The notes beneath the pieces were generated by a model, which worked only from the letters and a program-made list of their open reading frames with translations, was not told the origin of the DNA and searched no databases. This document shows positions 1 through 11,100 of a DNA stretch of 64,000 nucleotides, one piece after another. Within the stretch, counting starts at the first letter, position 1, and each line of letters opens with the position of its first letter. The position numbers and the translations under genes were made by a program. Source of the stretch: Siphonodentalium dalli (lineage: Eukaryota > Mollusca > Scaphopoda > Gadilida > Siphonodentaliidae); NCBI GenBank assembly GCA_032622095.1, contig CP136062.1, forward strand, positions 38,252,918 to 38,316,917. The letters are read 5' to 3'.

Positions 1-1484
1 GGTACCGATACTCGGAAGATATATGGTATAATTGCATCACTATACGGTATATATACTTATATCATTGTTAACTTCATTAAAAGTTGAACAAAACAATCAT
101 TCTCCTATTATAATAAAGTGTACATCGAAATAGCATTAAAAAGTGTAGGCCTACTGCCCTACTCCGGATCCGACTCATACATTTGGCCAATATCGGGGTT
201 TTTTTTTTCATTCAGTGTCTATTTGTTCAGTTTAATTACGGTACCTACTCTCGTCCTGTATCTGGGATTGGGATAAGCAGACTTCATGGTAGCCGTTTTG
301 TTATAGTTTTCTTTGTCCTGGTTTTCCCCCTGCACTAACAGCTACAAACTTGCACCATCATCTGGTCGTCCGTTGTTCGCACAGTAGTGAAACAAACGCT
401 ATTTATTTATACCATATCAGGAATAGACTCACACGGAATGCTCTTTTCCAAAAGCAAATATTTTTAGGTGTAACATGTTTTCATATTAGCGAAACAAACG
501 CTAATTATAATAACCTATTTAGTGACACTTTAGTGATAATATATCGCCATTTTATTGTTCATAAATAGGCCTAACAAGTTTTGAGACTTTTTTTTACCAT
601 ACAGTTTCAAGACTGGTTTATAGCATTAGTCTGTTGCAGTAAATCGATTCTGATAACTAAAGCTTATTTTGAACAAATGTTGTTATTGTATATATATACG
701 CAATAGGCACACGAAAGCAAACCTTATGGGTGTTAGAATACAAACACAGTTCGCGCAGCTATCAATGCGCGACGATGTGATTATGGCATTTTTTTGACAC
801 CATGCATGACAAATGTGAGAACTGATTATGTTTCACTGAATAAAATAATTACTTCATATCACCAATATATTTCTACAACTTGTTGAAAGTATAATACAAC
901 ATTTTGTAGAAGTGGGTAATAAAGCATGATCTAACTCGGCTACACTTTTTCTCATTCTGGCTTGGAGTACACGTTTTAAATAGTATATTTTCGAAGCAAC
1001 AATTCTATTAAAAAGTATATGTTGATAATTTTTCGGTAATATTTTTATTACATATGTAATAAATTGGCATAGTAGCATAACATTTAGCAAAAGAATTTAG
1101 TTTTTCCATAATATCTTCCAAGTACACATTTCCAACAGTCGTCTTCGGGGTGGAGTACACGTTTTATTGACCATCATGAAACATTGAACTGCGCATGACA
1201 AACAGCATTAACATGTGGTGAAATATCGCTTCCGTAAACAGACAGACAACAATTTCTTTTGCACAAATGACAAAAGTCTTTATTTTAGCTCATGAAGGCG
1301 CGGATTTCGGAACTTTTGGTGGAATCTTGTCTTTATTGTCACCATAATAAGAGAACCAAGCAGAATCTGCGACCAGGAGTCCTTTGTCGCCTGTAATTAG
1401 AAAAGGTATGAGCATCAGATTTGGCCACTACTGACCCAATCTGAAGCTCTAAAGAGTGTAAATCTTTAGAGCTTCCCTGGAGCT
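1..1484. other. AT-rich non-coding flank
   Basis: No convincing gene is seen. Short ORFs here lack codon structure and family motifs. A small perfect hairpin (12-base arms 1444-1455 and 1463-1474, 7-base loop) lies 10 bases before the start of DIRS copy 1. Two short direct repeats (GAAACAAACGCTA near 387 and 490; GGAGTACACGTTTTA near 964 and 1152) are the only other structure. Confidence 0.6.
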
Positions 1485-1983
1485 ACCAAAAACCGCTGGA
1501 TGTACAACATATACAACATTCGTTACAAATTAATATGTGTGAGCATCTCATTTCAATAGTATATTCACATATTGTAATTCCGATAATTATACTGTAATAA
1601 TTAACATGTCATTCTATGCACAAGAATCCTACACAAATCTCCAGCAGTTTCCAGTTAGAATTCCTGCGATAAACCAGAGATAAAACCACTTTTGTGGGGA
1701 AAACTCTGGAAGCATTGGATGCTGCGTGCCCAGTGAACATAATTTTTATGTTGTCATATATATGTAACATGTCACATTCGAAACGTATGTTTATGTGCGT
1801 GTACGAGACGTTTCCGTCCGCTTCGCGATTATATATAACGTTTCATTAATTAATGTGTTATACATCTGTATGTAATAAATCTTATTCGATGTGTAATTAT
1901 TAATTTGTACAATTATATTACCATAATGGTGCTAATGTAACTAGTAACTATACTCATATAAAATTATTTTTACTCAGATATGT

Positions 1984-2186
1984 GGAATTTAAGTTGTCAC
2001 TCCTAGCGAAAAACTGGCTAAAGTGACCCAACTTTGTGATGCGCTAACGAAATTACTCACTCACTCCGTGAACTCCAATTATCGTTAGCCAATTACCTAC
2101 TGATACTCTAGACAACTCAGTTGTATTCACACGATACGCTACAGACAATAGTTTTGGGCTAATCTACGAAACGCTAAAAACATGTA
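1984..2186 (-). repeat. DIRS copy 1 internal repeat A2
   Basis: A 203-bp direct repeat of the A1 sequence at 5863-6032. It is immediately adjacent to B1 (2187-2242), which gives the B1-A2 junction typical of split direct repeats. Confidence 0.85.
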
Positions 2187-2242
2187 GTCTACACTAAACT
2201 AAATAACAACTAAACACATGTTTGAGCAGATAGCCAGTGTCT
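2187..2242 (-). repeat. DIRS copy 1 repeat B1
   Basis: A 56-bp repeat identical to 11834-11889 and 11045-11100 in copy 2. The outer B2 partner is absent from this copy. Confidence 0.8.
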
Positions 2243-2459
2243 GCTAAATTAACGTTCAAAAGAATAAGTGCGGCTGCCCAAAAGATTTCTTTTGAGCTCG
2301 GTTATGGTTGATCTATTAATATATTTCTTATAAGACGAATTGAGAATTGTTTGTTTCACTCTGAATAATGACAATTATGCATATTTCGGCCATGACAAAG
2401 TATATCAAGTAACAATGGTATATCCTGTCTATCTGACAGTACACATGCAATTTTAAGTT

Positions 2460-3128
2460 TTATAAATTGAGGCTTCTGGATACATGTAACCTTGATTCTA
2501 ACGAATCCACTACATAACCGTCCTTGGCGGACTCAGATTGCCATCTACCGTGGCGTTTCCAACATCTGTCGTTGACGCCAGACCTGGCGGCTTCTGTAGC
2601 GCCGCCTGCTCTCATTGAATGAAGCCCTAAATTGGCGTCTTTTCCACAAACCTCTTTCATTCGGGTTGTGATACATTCTCTAGCCCTAGTATAACTTAAG
2701 GGCTTATTCTTATATACTAATTTGCTTGACCCCTTTGAACCGAACATGGGCCTGAAGAAATACATGTCTGATTTAATATCTAAGTTGGCCACATTAATAT
2801 ATTTAGAAATAATTGTTAAAGGACATGCTACTGTGTTTCCTTTGGCAATCACGATTTCGTTGCCCTGTCTATATTGATCTGTTTTACTCTTTTCAATAAT
2901 CAATTTCAAATGATCTGGCAATATTTCAATATTACTGCATTTTAGTGCTTGAAGTTCCGAAAACCTTAAAAATCCACTGAATCCGAGAACTATCATAGAT
3001 AGATCTCTAATTACTGTCAAATCTGTTGAATCAGCATATTTTGTACAAATGTTAATGACGTCGTCAGAGTAAACAGGGTCCTTCTTTTGGATTTTCTTTG
3101 TACATAATCTCTTTGCTGCCTTTGACAT
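2460..3128 (-). pseudogene. DIRS tyrosine recombinase, N-terminus deleted
   Basis: The 222-residue remnant keeps the catalytic core: Arg in GFLRFSEL, Lys in EKSKTD, H-x-x-R in LHSMRAGG, HGRW, and the nucleophile Tyr in KDGYV. Copy 2 has 322 residues, so about 103 N-terminal residues (the core-binding domain) are missing. A 387-bp deletion fused GCTGCC (to 3120) to TGACATTA (from 3123) and by chance made a new ATG. Catalysis is unlikely without the DNA-clamping domain. The ORF stays open because the deletion removed only its 5' part. Confidence 0.85.
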
Positions 3129-3187
3129 TATATGTGAAATGGATAGCTCCTAATTGGAAACTCGATATACTGTGTGCAAACATGCCG

Positions 3188-3436
3188 TTATGTCCTCTTC
3201 CGGGGTAAACGGTGTTCAGACCCGAGGGTTTTCAACCCGTTATTCCCATCCGATGTCGCGTCTGCTTCTCGGATTAAGGGCCAAAAAGGCGCAGATTTCC
3301 ATATTGGAAAAATTAAGGTGCTCTCACATTGCTCATTTTGAATTTTTCTTATGACTGCTGTCAATATTCTAGGGGGAGGAACGATCCAGTTATTCTCGCC
3401 CCACCAACATTGCTTCATTGCGTCTACCGCTTCGGT
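3188..3436 (-). pseudogene. RT/RNase H polyprotein tail beyond an in-frame TGA
   Basis: In the same frame as the RNase H ORF, this begins directly after its TGA (3437-3439) and runs 82 codons. It contains GENNWIVPPP and a WKSAPFWPLI block. These motifs normally follow RNase H in DIRS-order polyproteins, so the TGA interrupts coding sequence rather than ending it. The same TGA is present in copy 2. Confidence 0.7.
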
Positions 3437-4651
3437 TCACGGGCACCACCATCTAGAATTAAATCTATCTAGTTGAGAATTGTAATCTGTTGCGAATCTG
3501 TCGATTGAGTGTGGTCCCCATAAATTGTTTAATTTGTGAAATATTTCGACGTCGATACACCAGTCATCGGGATCGAAACACCTGCTCAATGCATCTGCAC
3601 TCATATTGAGTTCTCTCGGTATCCATGTGGGTACCAGCGTGAAATTATTTTCAACGCGCGTTGATTCTATATCAAGCGCGACTTTTTGTAAATGCTCTTT
3701 ACTACTGCCCTTCGTAATCACGCTCACGACGGCTTTATTGTCGGTGTATAACATGAACCTTCCTCCCGACATGGCCGCTGAATTTGATTTACAAACTCTA
3801 TTCACAGCTTCTAGCTCTCTCCATGTGGAGCTACTTCCGGCTTCTGTAGCCGACCAGGTCCCGATTGCTACGGGACCTCTTCCCACTATGGGGTAGGCGG
3901 CTGTCGCCCCTGCGCCCTGGGTCTCAACTGGGTGAACACTGCACCTTGATGTTGAGACCTCTGAGGTCTCCACCAGGCGTGCTATACGTCTGGGATCCGA
4001 GCCCCCTAGGGCCTCCACCGGGCGTGCTATACGCCTGGGATCAGAGGCCCCCTGCGCTAACACCAGGTAACCTCCGTACCCTGTGTCGGATGCGTCTGTA
4101 TATGCGCTTCCGGTGTACACATCTGGCTCTGATCTAACTAGATCTTGCCCATTTGCCCGCTGCATATTCGCGGCCAAATATGTTAACTCCTCCCGAGCTT
4201 CTGGGGAGATAAGAACTGGTGCGTTCCAGCACACTTTCTGGTTTAAACACATATGTAAATATCGCGTGTGCAAACTGGTTGGCGCGTCGATCCCTCCGTT
4301 CATTGAGGCTAATTGCCCCAAAATGCCTGCAAGCAATCTTGCTGGCACCATATCGTGGGCGGAAGCCATGATAAGCTGCAAACGCTGCAGCCCGACTAGA
4401 AATGCGTCTAGTCGGTCTTCACTCACGCAAACGCGTCCGACTTCGAAATCCCACTCTAAACCGAGCCATTTCGTAACTTGAGTAGGCTCCCAGTGACTTT
4501 TCTCATTTGATATTATGAAACCGAATTTGGTTAAGTCGCCGCGTATTCTGTCACTGACCTCTTGCGTCGCGTCTTTTCCGCGCGCGCCCGCCAAACCGTC
4601 GTCCAAATACATAACGACTTTGATACCGTCGTTTCTCCAATATTTCACCAT
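3437..4651 (-). CDS. DIRS reverse transcriptase C-terminal half plus RNase H (copy 1)
   Basis: The reverse transcriptase active site YLDDG is at residues 15-19, followed by RT thumb-like sequence and RNase H (YTDASDTGYGGYL, then TWSAT, STWRELEAV and LYTDNKAVV, carrying the acidic residues). The first ATG is not the true start: the frame is open upstream and its coding resumes at 4696, after an extra T breaks the RT fingers/palm. RNase H carries an unusual insertion of about 60 residues with three imperfect GSDPRRIAR-VE-like repeats. It ends at an in-frame TGA with more element coding beyond. This is the only one of the two copies with an unbroken RNase H. Confidence 0.9.
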   Translation of the reverse strand: MVKYWRNDGIKVVMYLDDGLAGARGKDATQEVSDRIRGDLTKFGFIISNEKSHWEPTQVTKWLGLEWDFEVGRVCVSEDRLDAFLVGLQRLQLIMASAHDMVPARLLAGILGQLASMNGGIDAPTSLHTRYLHMCLNQKVCWNAPVLISPEAREELTYLAANMQRANGQDLVRSEPDVYTGSAYTDASDTGYGGYLVLAQGASDPRRIARPVEALGGSDPRRIARLVETSEVSTSRCSVHPVETQGAGATAAYPIVGRGPVAIGTWSATEAGSSSTWRELEAVNRVCKSNSAAMSGGRFMLYTDNKAVVSVITKGSSKEHLQKVALDIESTRVENNFTLVPTWIPRELNMSADALSRCFDPDDWCIDVEIFHKLNNLWGPHSIDRFATDYNSQLDRFNSRWWCP

Positions 4652-4655
4652 GACT

Positions 4656-5855
4656 CTAGTCAGCTTTGTGAATATTTGGCCAGCCGTGGAAATTCCAAAA
4701 CGGTAAAACGTTGAAAACGAAATACGTATCGGTCCCGTTGTGTGTCCATTTGAAACCTAAATAGGTTTTGCTAACGTCCGCGATACAAATATGATGGAAC
4801 GCGCCTTCAAGGTCAAAATCTACGGCAAAATCACCGATTTCGAAAATCTGTCTTGCGACAGAGCTGTCTTCAAACCTGAATTTGTATTTTGCGAGGTTAT
4901 CGTTCAAATGCCTACAGTCTAAAACAAGTCTACGCTTGCCATTTCGATTCGTTGCCACCGTCAATGGGTTAATCACCATAGGCGGTTCTTTGACCGCTGT
5001 CACGTGATTTTTTGACAAAAGTTTGGTTATTTCTTTGTTTACAAACTCACTATTGTCATTGGAAGATTTGTTGTTTTTTAATTCAATTGGTATGGGAATT
5101 TCTACAAATGGCAAACGATAATCGTGTTCTATTACTGAAATGATGTAATCTGAAGCCCCGGCTTCTTTCCAACATGAAATACTCTCCTTTAGAGAGCCTA
5201 CTGATACGATCGTGAACGCGCATTTATCAACGTGTATTTCTTCTACGTGCATTTCGCCTGCGTGTTCGTTATTTGTTGCGCTTTTATCGCCAATACGGCA
5301 TTCACCCTCGTCCCTCTCATTAAATTTAACCCCGATCTGGGGATAATAAGAAGGAATACTTAGCTTTGCTTTGAGTGAAGTGGTATTCTGTTTACTCGGG
5401 CGGGCGTATTTCCAATGTGACGGATCTCCGCTTGCCAGGCTGTGCTTCTGGTATTCTGGAACTACACTCCAACCGAGCTCGGACGGGCCGGACAGCTTAA
5501 CCATTTTCTGTCTAACTTTATTATTGTTCAAACCTTCTGACAAACAGTCCGCGGCTTTCGATGTGTTCTGCTGTCCATGGTCGATATGCCATTTGGCCTC
5601 TGTGATATTGTCCTGAACAGGCTGAACTTCGTTGAATTTGAAATGTGCTCCGTTTCCGGATCGTTTGAACACATGTACATCCTTTTCTTTCGAACTAAGA
5701 ATTTGCGTTTTGGAAATTTCTCGTTGGCTCTCGACGATTCCAGCTTTAAGACTGGTCAACTGAGTGGTTAACATTCCATTAAATTGTGTCAATAAACTGT
5801 CCTGAGATTTCCTAACTGCCGCTTCGATGCGTTTGCCTAAGTCGTTGCTGTTCAT
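4656..5855 (-). CDS. DIRS gag-like region fused to reverse transcriptase N-terminal half (copy 1)
   Basis: The 399-residue ORF starts 8 bases after repeat A1. Residues about 1-150 are gag-like (FKRSGNGAHFKFN; later SELGWSVVPEY, the block seen in DIRS-order gag proteins). From about residue 245 it is reverse transcriptase: RRLVLDCRHLND, then DFAVDFDLEGAFHHI with the first catalytic Asp, then the LPF motif. Right after LPF a run of four T (plus strand 4697-4700 as AAAA) shifts the frame, so the last 14 residues are out-of-frame noise. The true palm continues in the next ORF. Confidence 0.88.
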   Translation of the reverse strand: MNSNDLGKRIEAAVRKSQDSLLTQFNGMLTTQLTSLKAGIVESQREISKTQILSSKEKDVHVFKRSGNGAHFKFNEVQPVQDNITEAKWHIDHGQQNTSKAADCLSEGLNNNKVRQKMVKLSGPSELGWSVVPEYQKHSLASGDPSHWKYARPSKQNTTSLKAKLSIPSYYPQIGVKFNERDEGECRIGDKSATNNEHAGEMHVEEIHVDKCAFTIVSVGSLKESISCWKEAGASDYIISVIEHDYRLPFVEIPIPIELKNNKSSNDNSEFVNKEITKLLSKNHVTAVKEPPMVINPLTVATNRNGKRRLVLDCRHLNDNLAKYKFRFEDSSVARQIFEIGDFAVDFDLEGAFHHICIADVSKTYLGFKWTHNGTDTYFVFNVLPFWNFHGWPNIHKAD

Positions 5856-5862
5856 TGTACTA

Positions 5863-6032
5863 GGAATTTAAGTTGTCACTCCTAGCGAAAAACTGGCTAA
5901 AGTGACCCAACTTTGTGATGCGCTAACGAAATTACTCACTCACTCCGTGAACTCCAATTATCGTTAGCCAATTACCTACTGATACTCTAGACAACTCAGT
6001 TGTATTCACACGATACGCCACAGACAATAGTT
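5863..6032 (-). repeat. DIRS copy 1 terminal repeat A1, truncated
   Basis: 170 of 203 bases of the A repeat are present, with one substitution (CGCCACAG versus CGCTACAG). Homology to copy 2 stops after GACAATAGTT. Confidence 0.85.
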
Positions 6033-6365
6033 ACAAACCTTACAAAGCGCAGGTGACCATATCATACCTTTTTGGAAAGTTTGAAGACTTATCCAGTGAC
6101 AAGGCGAAGCGGAATTTTGATTTTCATCCCAGGATGGATATTATTGAACATTGATAAAAAGTAGGTCACCATTGTTTATCATTTTTTTAATATTTCCATC
6201 AAATGTCGCAAAACAAAACATAAAATAAAAAATCTGCTTTGCGGTGTCACTAGATATATGCTCAAACAGTCCAACAAGATATGAAGTATTATTCTACGGT
6301 TTGTAAATATTGAGTAATCTTGTCTTGAAAATTAACCATTCAAATGTTTCCACTGTACCTCCCTC
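6033..6365. mobile_element. Unresolved flank ending in a TTAA-element terminus (element X)
   Basis: Non-coding. Its last 15 bases, CACTGTACCTCCCTC (6351-6365), match with one mismatch the right terminus of the element at 7929-9331 and abut TTAA. This marks the right end of a related element whose left end I could not find. Confidence 0.5.
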
Positions 6366-6369
6366 TTAA

Positions 6370-7924
6370 GGGGATGGCAAAGTTTGGTCAAGATGGCCAC
6401 CGCGGATTGCACCCTACCTCCAGATGATCAATAATTACTCACCGGCCATAGAATGGATAAACTTCATATTTTTCACACATAATTATCAATAATAAACAAA
6501 TATCTTGTTATTAGTAGAGAAATTTTAGCTGTTAGAATTTACTCGCGGTAGAGTGACAAAATATCATGTCCCCAAACGGCGTTTCTCCAGTTTCAATGGT
6601 TAACTTTTTGCACAAACTGAACAGTCAAAATGGTCCTATAAGAATCTGGCTAGAGACAAGGAGACATCATTTTGAGGAATAACAAGAACTTTCCCAAATA
6701 CCCTGCCTGTGAAAATAGTACTGTCATCTTGAATAATGGCAAAATGTCCTCCATTGTTTACATTCGTAGGAACTATTTTTCTTGGTATGGGAGACCATAA
6801 TATCTAAACATTATTTTGCGATAGCCGATACACATGCCATGGGGGCGGGGCGGCCATGATTACAAACAAGCCCATCCGTCAATACTAGAATACGATTACG
6901 AATGGAAATCGATCAGTATAGACAATCGCGCATGGCCGATCAAACTTTTGATTATGCCCATCAATATATATGGGTTATAAGCTATATTATTGTACCTGAT
7001 AACTGACAATTTCTCGATTAATTTACACTCAAATGTTATTAAACGTATTTTTCTCCACAATGTTTTTCTCCCAGTGCACCAAAATAGAATTGACCGGAAG
7101 TGAACTCGCACATGGAGTCCGTCGTAAAATATGACATATTTCGTCGGAATACGGTACTTTCATAGTTCATAAATATATGTTTTTATATAGGCTATTTGAT
7201 TTTAGAATAATACAATATTCTGAAACATGCAAGTTTTCTATTTATGTGATTTGCGTAATAATACGACATCTTGTAATCTCGCTTTCGACTATACACTGGT
7301 AATTCTAAAAATAAAATATCAACATTTCCATCTGTAAACAGCACAAAACTTCATAAATCGTGGGTAATCAAGCAACTAAATTAATTCCAACAACTTAAAT
7401 AAACTGAAAGCATCGATTTCATATCATAAACTTGCCCGATTGCAGGATCGAATTGCTTTTCTGGACGATTTTCATGTACCTGCCGCGAATTAAAAAATGA
7501 CAACAACATCATGAACATGTGTTTACAATAGAAATATGGCGACTGGCTCCCAAGAAAAACTGACACGTTTTAGCGGACGTTTTTCAAACGATACAGTGAA
7601 CATTAATCTAATGCATAGCTCCTTGGCTCTTACCGGTATGTCACTTATCATAATGGGCTGCCTAATGATACTGTTGAAGTTATAGTTTTTCACATTTGAA
7701 TGCCAAAACAATGCCATAATATTGCAGATATACTTTGTTTCAAAGTCATTTTTCTGGTACAAAAAGCTTTTTAGCTCACATCTATTCGTGGCACATCCTT
7801 TACCGATATATGCTCTATATATTATCTCTATGTTATATCTATTTCTGTCTGCTTTTATGTGAAAAATACCAATTTTGACAGCCCGTTTCCAGACATTTGT
7901 TATGAAACAGACTTGCCCATCCCC
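6370..7924. mobile_element. Non-autonomous TTAA-flanked element Y (piggyBac-like)
   Basis: A 1555-bp block with imperfect terminal inverted repeats (GGGGATGGCAAAG at left; CTTGCCCATCCCC at right), flanked by TTAA at 6366-6369 and 7925-7928. TTAA duplication is the piggyBac-superfamily hallmark. No transposase-like ORF is visible inside. It sits exactly between the termini of two other elements. Confidence 0.65.
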
Positions 7925-7928
7925 TTAA

Positions 7929-9331
7929 GAGGGAGGTAAAGTGACACAATTCCAGAAATGGGGACCGGTTGAAATTCATGTATTTTTGTTTTAAAAGACC
8001 AAAAAATGAAAAATATATTTGTTCATAGACATACTACATTAATCCAAGATTAAGTATATCCGATAAGCAATACATTTGTCATTCCTAAAAAGATGCATTT
8101 GAACGTCAAATCAACACGAAATTTTGAGACGAAAATACTCACTGGTAAGAATATAAAATAGCCAACAGGAGGTATCAACATGTAGCTAATACTCCCATGC
8201 AATGACAACGCGTAGCAGATTTCCTAGTTTCAAACCTAAAACTCCAAAAATTTGAACTTAATATATGTAAACAAACCACCCAAAAAGACATCCATTTGCA
8301 AGAACTATTCAGAAAACTATACAGCACCACTTTACTATCAAAAATACATGTATGCAAAAATGTACAGTCCCAAATACCATGCACATCGAAATAGCTTTTC
8401 ATACTTCCTGTTTACCTTTCAACGTGAGTTTCGATTTCGACTGAAAATAACCAAGAGATTCACTTAGCGATCTTCAGCTGTACGTGTCGATCAATAAAGC
8501 GATCGTCAATAACTTTTTGCTGTATCTAACATACACGTATATACTATGTTGTATCAATATATTGATTCCTTACCGGCCAAACGTTGACAATTTATTAGAT
8601 TGAAGTTTATTTCGCGGGGAGAATTTATCAGGTAGGCGGAAGTCTCCGAACAACCACGTTATATGTAACTACGCCAAATTTCAATCACGCGGTCGGTATT
8701 TTAAACCATTCAAGAAAGATGATATAAACATTTAATAATGGCGAGGTGTAGTTTTTCTGCCATATGGTGTAAGTATTTGACATTAACATTACGTATTATG
8801 TGATAGTATTATTTAATATCGTATATATATATTCCGAACTATTTCGGCGGAGTGATATGTTTATTCCATAGCTTGTCAATGTTTACATCGAATTCCTTCG
8901 AGATTTTTCGTAAAACTTGACGCCGACTGTAAGTAATCGATGGCGCGATCGCTTATGAAAACAATACAGTTTTACTCAACAAACGATTATCCAATTGTGT
9001 TATGGACCATGTGTTGTCATAACAGTCAGTTCGTTTTATTTTCAACATCGTAAAATAAGCACATTTTTCAACACAGGAACGATAACTCCACCAATGGCTG
9101 ACAGAATTTCCCAATTTCTGTTGCTCGTAATGTGTTTTGAAGTGTGATATTTCGATAATGTGTACGTTTTTCGAAAATCGACGACGCCTTGTCACTAGAT
9201 GGAGTCAGGAATTACATGAAGGTACATTCAGAGATTCTGTACTCAAATTTATGAAGTCAGGATTTTGACTCAAATTTTTAACATGGAAACCCTATGGGAG
9301 AAAAATAATAAATTTCCACTTTACCTCCCTC
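7929..9331. mobile_element. Non-autonomous TTAA-flanked element Z (piggyBac-like)
   Basis: A 1403-bp block with perfect 15-bp inverted termini (GAGGGAGGTAAAGTG at 7929; CACTTTACCTCCCTC ending at 9331), bounded by TTAA at 7925-7928 and 9332-9335. No coding capacity for a transposase is seen; its short ORFs resemble nothing. Confidence 0.75.
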
Positions 9332-9335
9332 TTAA

Positions 9336-10063
9336 TTATGTTAAAATCCATTGTTGTCGCTTAATAATTGCTCAAATTCTACATGCAATCAAGACGGTAT
9401 CTGATAAAATCAAGGTGTTTTGCCAGATCCAGAGAAATAATTCTTTATTGAAAATCTCTGCCATTTGGCTGGATTTATGCAAAACGTGCATCTCCCCCTT
9501 AATGTCTCTCTGGACCATCGCGCTCTCGCTGAAGGGGGTATAAAATGGTTCCCAGAAATGCCGTAGAATAAGCATCCACAATGGCTCGCGCTGCCACTTG
9601 CCAAATCACTTTTTAATTCCTCAAGAAAGTTTAACAATATTGGTCAATCAATACCATTCATTTCAGGCAACTCTCACTATATAATAAAATTAGTGGTGTT
9701 TTATAACGTCTTGGAAAAGTTAAAACCTTTATTAAGACTCCGTTAATCTGATAGCATTAGTATTGATGGGCAAGAGATGTGTGGTGGTTGTGTTTACATA
9801 GCTAATCCTCTTGCAATGTGCCCTTTTGATGAAGCAACCATTCTACAATTTCATTGTTCGGTGATTGGATTATTGTTGTATAATAAACTACAAAATAAGA
9901 CTCAATGTTGCATAAATTATACTATCATGAACATTAATCTAATGCATTTGGCAAATTATTTGGCAAAAGTAAATTTTGGTCCAGCGCGGACACTGGCATC
10001 CACGCTTGCAACGATTTCGTTGCACTAATGAAAATAGGTACACAAAAAAGGGGCACATTTTTC
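9336..10063. other. Non-coding, unassigned
   Basis: No gene is recognised. A 20-bp sequence (9928-9947) recurs exactly at 7599-7618 inside element Y, so this stretch may hold debris of a related element. Confidence 0.5.
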
Positions 10064-10316
10064 TTACATTCTTTAACAATTTTTATAATTTTTTATAAAT
10101 TTGTTTACATTACATTCTATAACAATTATTATCATTTTTTCTTATATTCTTTAACAATATTATAATATTTTTTCATTTGTTCTTACATTCTTTAACAATT
10201 TTTATCAATTTTATTAATTTGTCTTACATTCTTAACAATTTATTATTTTTTACAATTATTTGTTACATTCTTTAACAATTTTTTAATTTTTTTTTAATTT
10301 TCTTACATTCTTTAAC
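10064..10316. repeat. Degenerate AT-rich tandem array (about 50-bp unit)
   Basis: Five or more imperfect units, each carrying CTTACATTCTTTAACAATTT separated by T/A-rich spacer. The reverse-complement motif (GTTAAAGAATACAAG) occurs inside the foldback at 16768-17137, so array and hairpin appear to belong to one family. Confidence 0.65.
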
Positions 10317-10330
10317 AACATCATAAAAAA

Positions 10331-10426
10331 TAATATAAAATTTGTTAGGCCAATGCATTCTCTTAAATATGCGAGGTGACCAATAGTCGACTCACATGTA
10401 TAAGAAAATACATTGGCACAGGGTAT
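10331..10426. repeat. Palindromic hairpin repeat, diverged member
   Basis: Runs from TTGTTAGGCCAATGCATTC to ACATTGGCACAGGGTA. It is the same hairpin family as the two tips of the foldback at 16768-17137, but with more mismatches (TAAATATGCGAG, TGTATAAGAAAATAC). Confidence 0.7.
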
Positions 10427-10504
10427 TCGCATTTTCAGCTCCTTTTGAAGGTTTTGATTTGTTAAAAAGGCATAAAGATCTAGTTTGTTTTCATGTGATA
10501 TGAA

Positions 10505-10654
10505 AGATCTTCAACTCGTCATGTTGGATAAGATTTATGAAACTCGTTTGATACTTTTGATTCACAACTCGTCTACGAATCGTTGTGAATCACATTTATC
10601 AAACTAGTTTCATAAAATCTTATATCCCAACATTCATAACGAGTTGGAGATCCT
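10505..10654. repeat. Imperfect palindrome
   Basis: Arms of about 65-70 bases (10505-10568 and 10582-10654), centred near 10575 on TTCACAAC / GTTGTGAA. It contains ATGAAACT / AGTTTCAT and CAACTCGT / ACGAGTTG pairs. Non-coding; probably a small foldback element. Confidence 0.65.
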
Positions 10655-10703
10655 ACATGTATAAGATATCACTTATAGACATAGTATGGACTTGTAACTG
10701 TAA

Positions 10704-11044
10704 GTTAGTACTCAGGCGCTATGCCAACTGGAGGAATGTGTCATTCTACTAACATCGCCGAAAATGTCAAGCAAATCGACCTCACGACTCCATGGAAAAA
10801 ATCGTCTCAAATACGTTCAATTGTAAATATTTACATCTCAATTCTGGGCGCAACTATCGGAGATAAACAAACGAAAAGATTTCGCAACCAGGAGTCATTG
10901 CATTTAATTGATATATAAGAATGACGGTGTATGTGGTCCATGTGCATGGATATAATATTTATAAAAAATAACTACATCTTGAGCAAGATTAAGCTCCATT
11001 TCTATTTGATCACCCTACCTGAGTGTTTCGCATCACTTTAAAAC
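10704..11044 (+). repeat. Dispersed repeat family R1, copy 1
   Basis: Matches 17733-18070 over its whole length and the reverse complement of 38629-38804 plus 40007-40035. Members end in TTTCNCATCACTTTAA. The coding-like 65-residue ORF inside is not conserved in the other members. DIRS copy 2 begins at the next base. Confidence 0.75.
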
Positions 11045-11100
11045 GTCTACACTAAACTAAATAACAACTAAACACATGTTTGAGCAGATAGCCAGTGTCT
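11045..11100 (-). repeat. DIRS copy 2 outer repeat B2
   Basis: A 56-bp sequence identical to B1 at 11834-11889. It defines the 3' terminus of the element. Confidence 0.85.

Larger units (their letters stand above)
1485..6032 (-). mobile_element. DIRS-order retrotransposon copy 1 (Ngaro/PAT-like), both tips missing
   Basis: This minus-strand element runs, in coding order, from an A1 repeat through gag-like/RT, RT/RNase H and a tyrosine recombinase to a B1-A2 repeat pair. It aligns almost base for base with copy 2 at 11132-16068. The offset is 9647 up to 3120 and 10034 from 3123 on, so copy 1 has a net 387-bp deletion in the recombinase. It stops 33 bases short inside A1 and lacks the outer B2 repeat, so neither terminus is intact. 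Gene order, YLDD reverse transcriptase, RNase H and tyrosine recombinase define the DIRS order. The same-orientation split repeats point to the Ngaro/PAT groups rather than DIRS1. No methyltransferase domain was seen. Confidence 0.9.

Noticed and set aside
3606-4481. Plus-strand ORFs of 90-132 residues over the DIRS RNase H/RT region
   Set aside because: Antisense shadows of the real minus-strand coding; the same shadows recur in copy 2.
10064-10316. CRISPR-like array
   Set aside because: Unit and spacer are both AT-rich, degenerate and variable in length; eukaryotic context and no cas genes.
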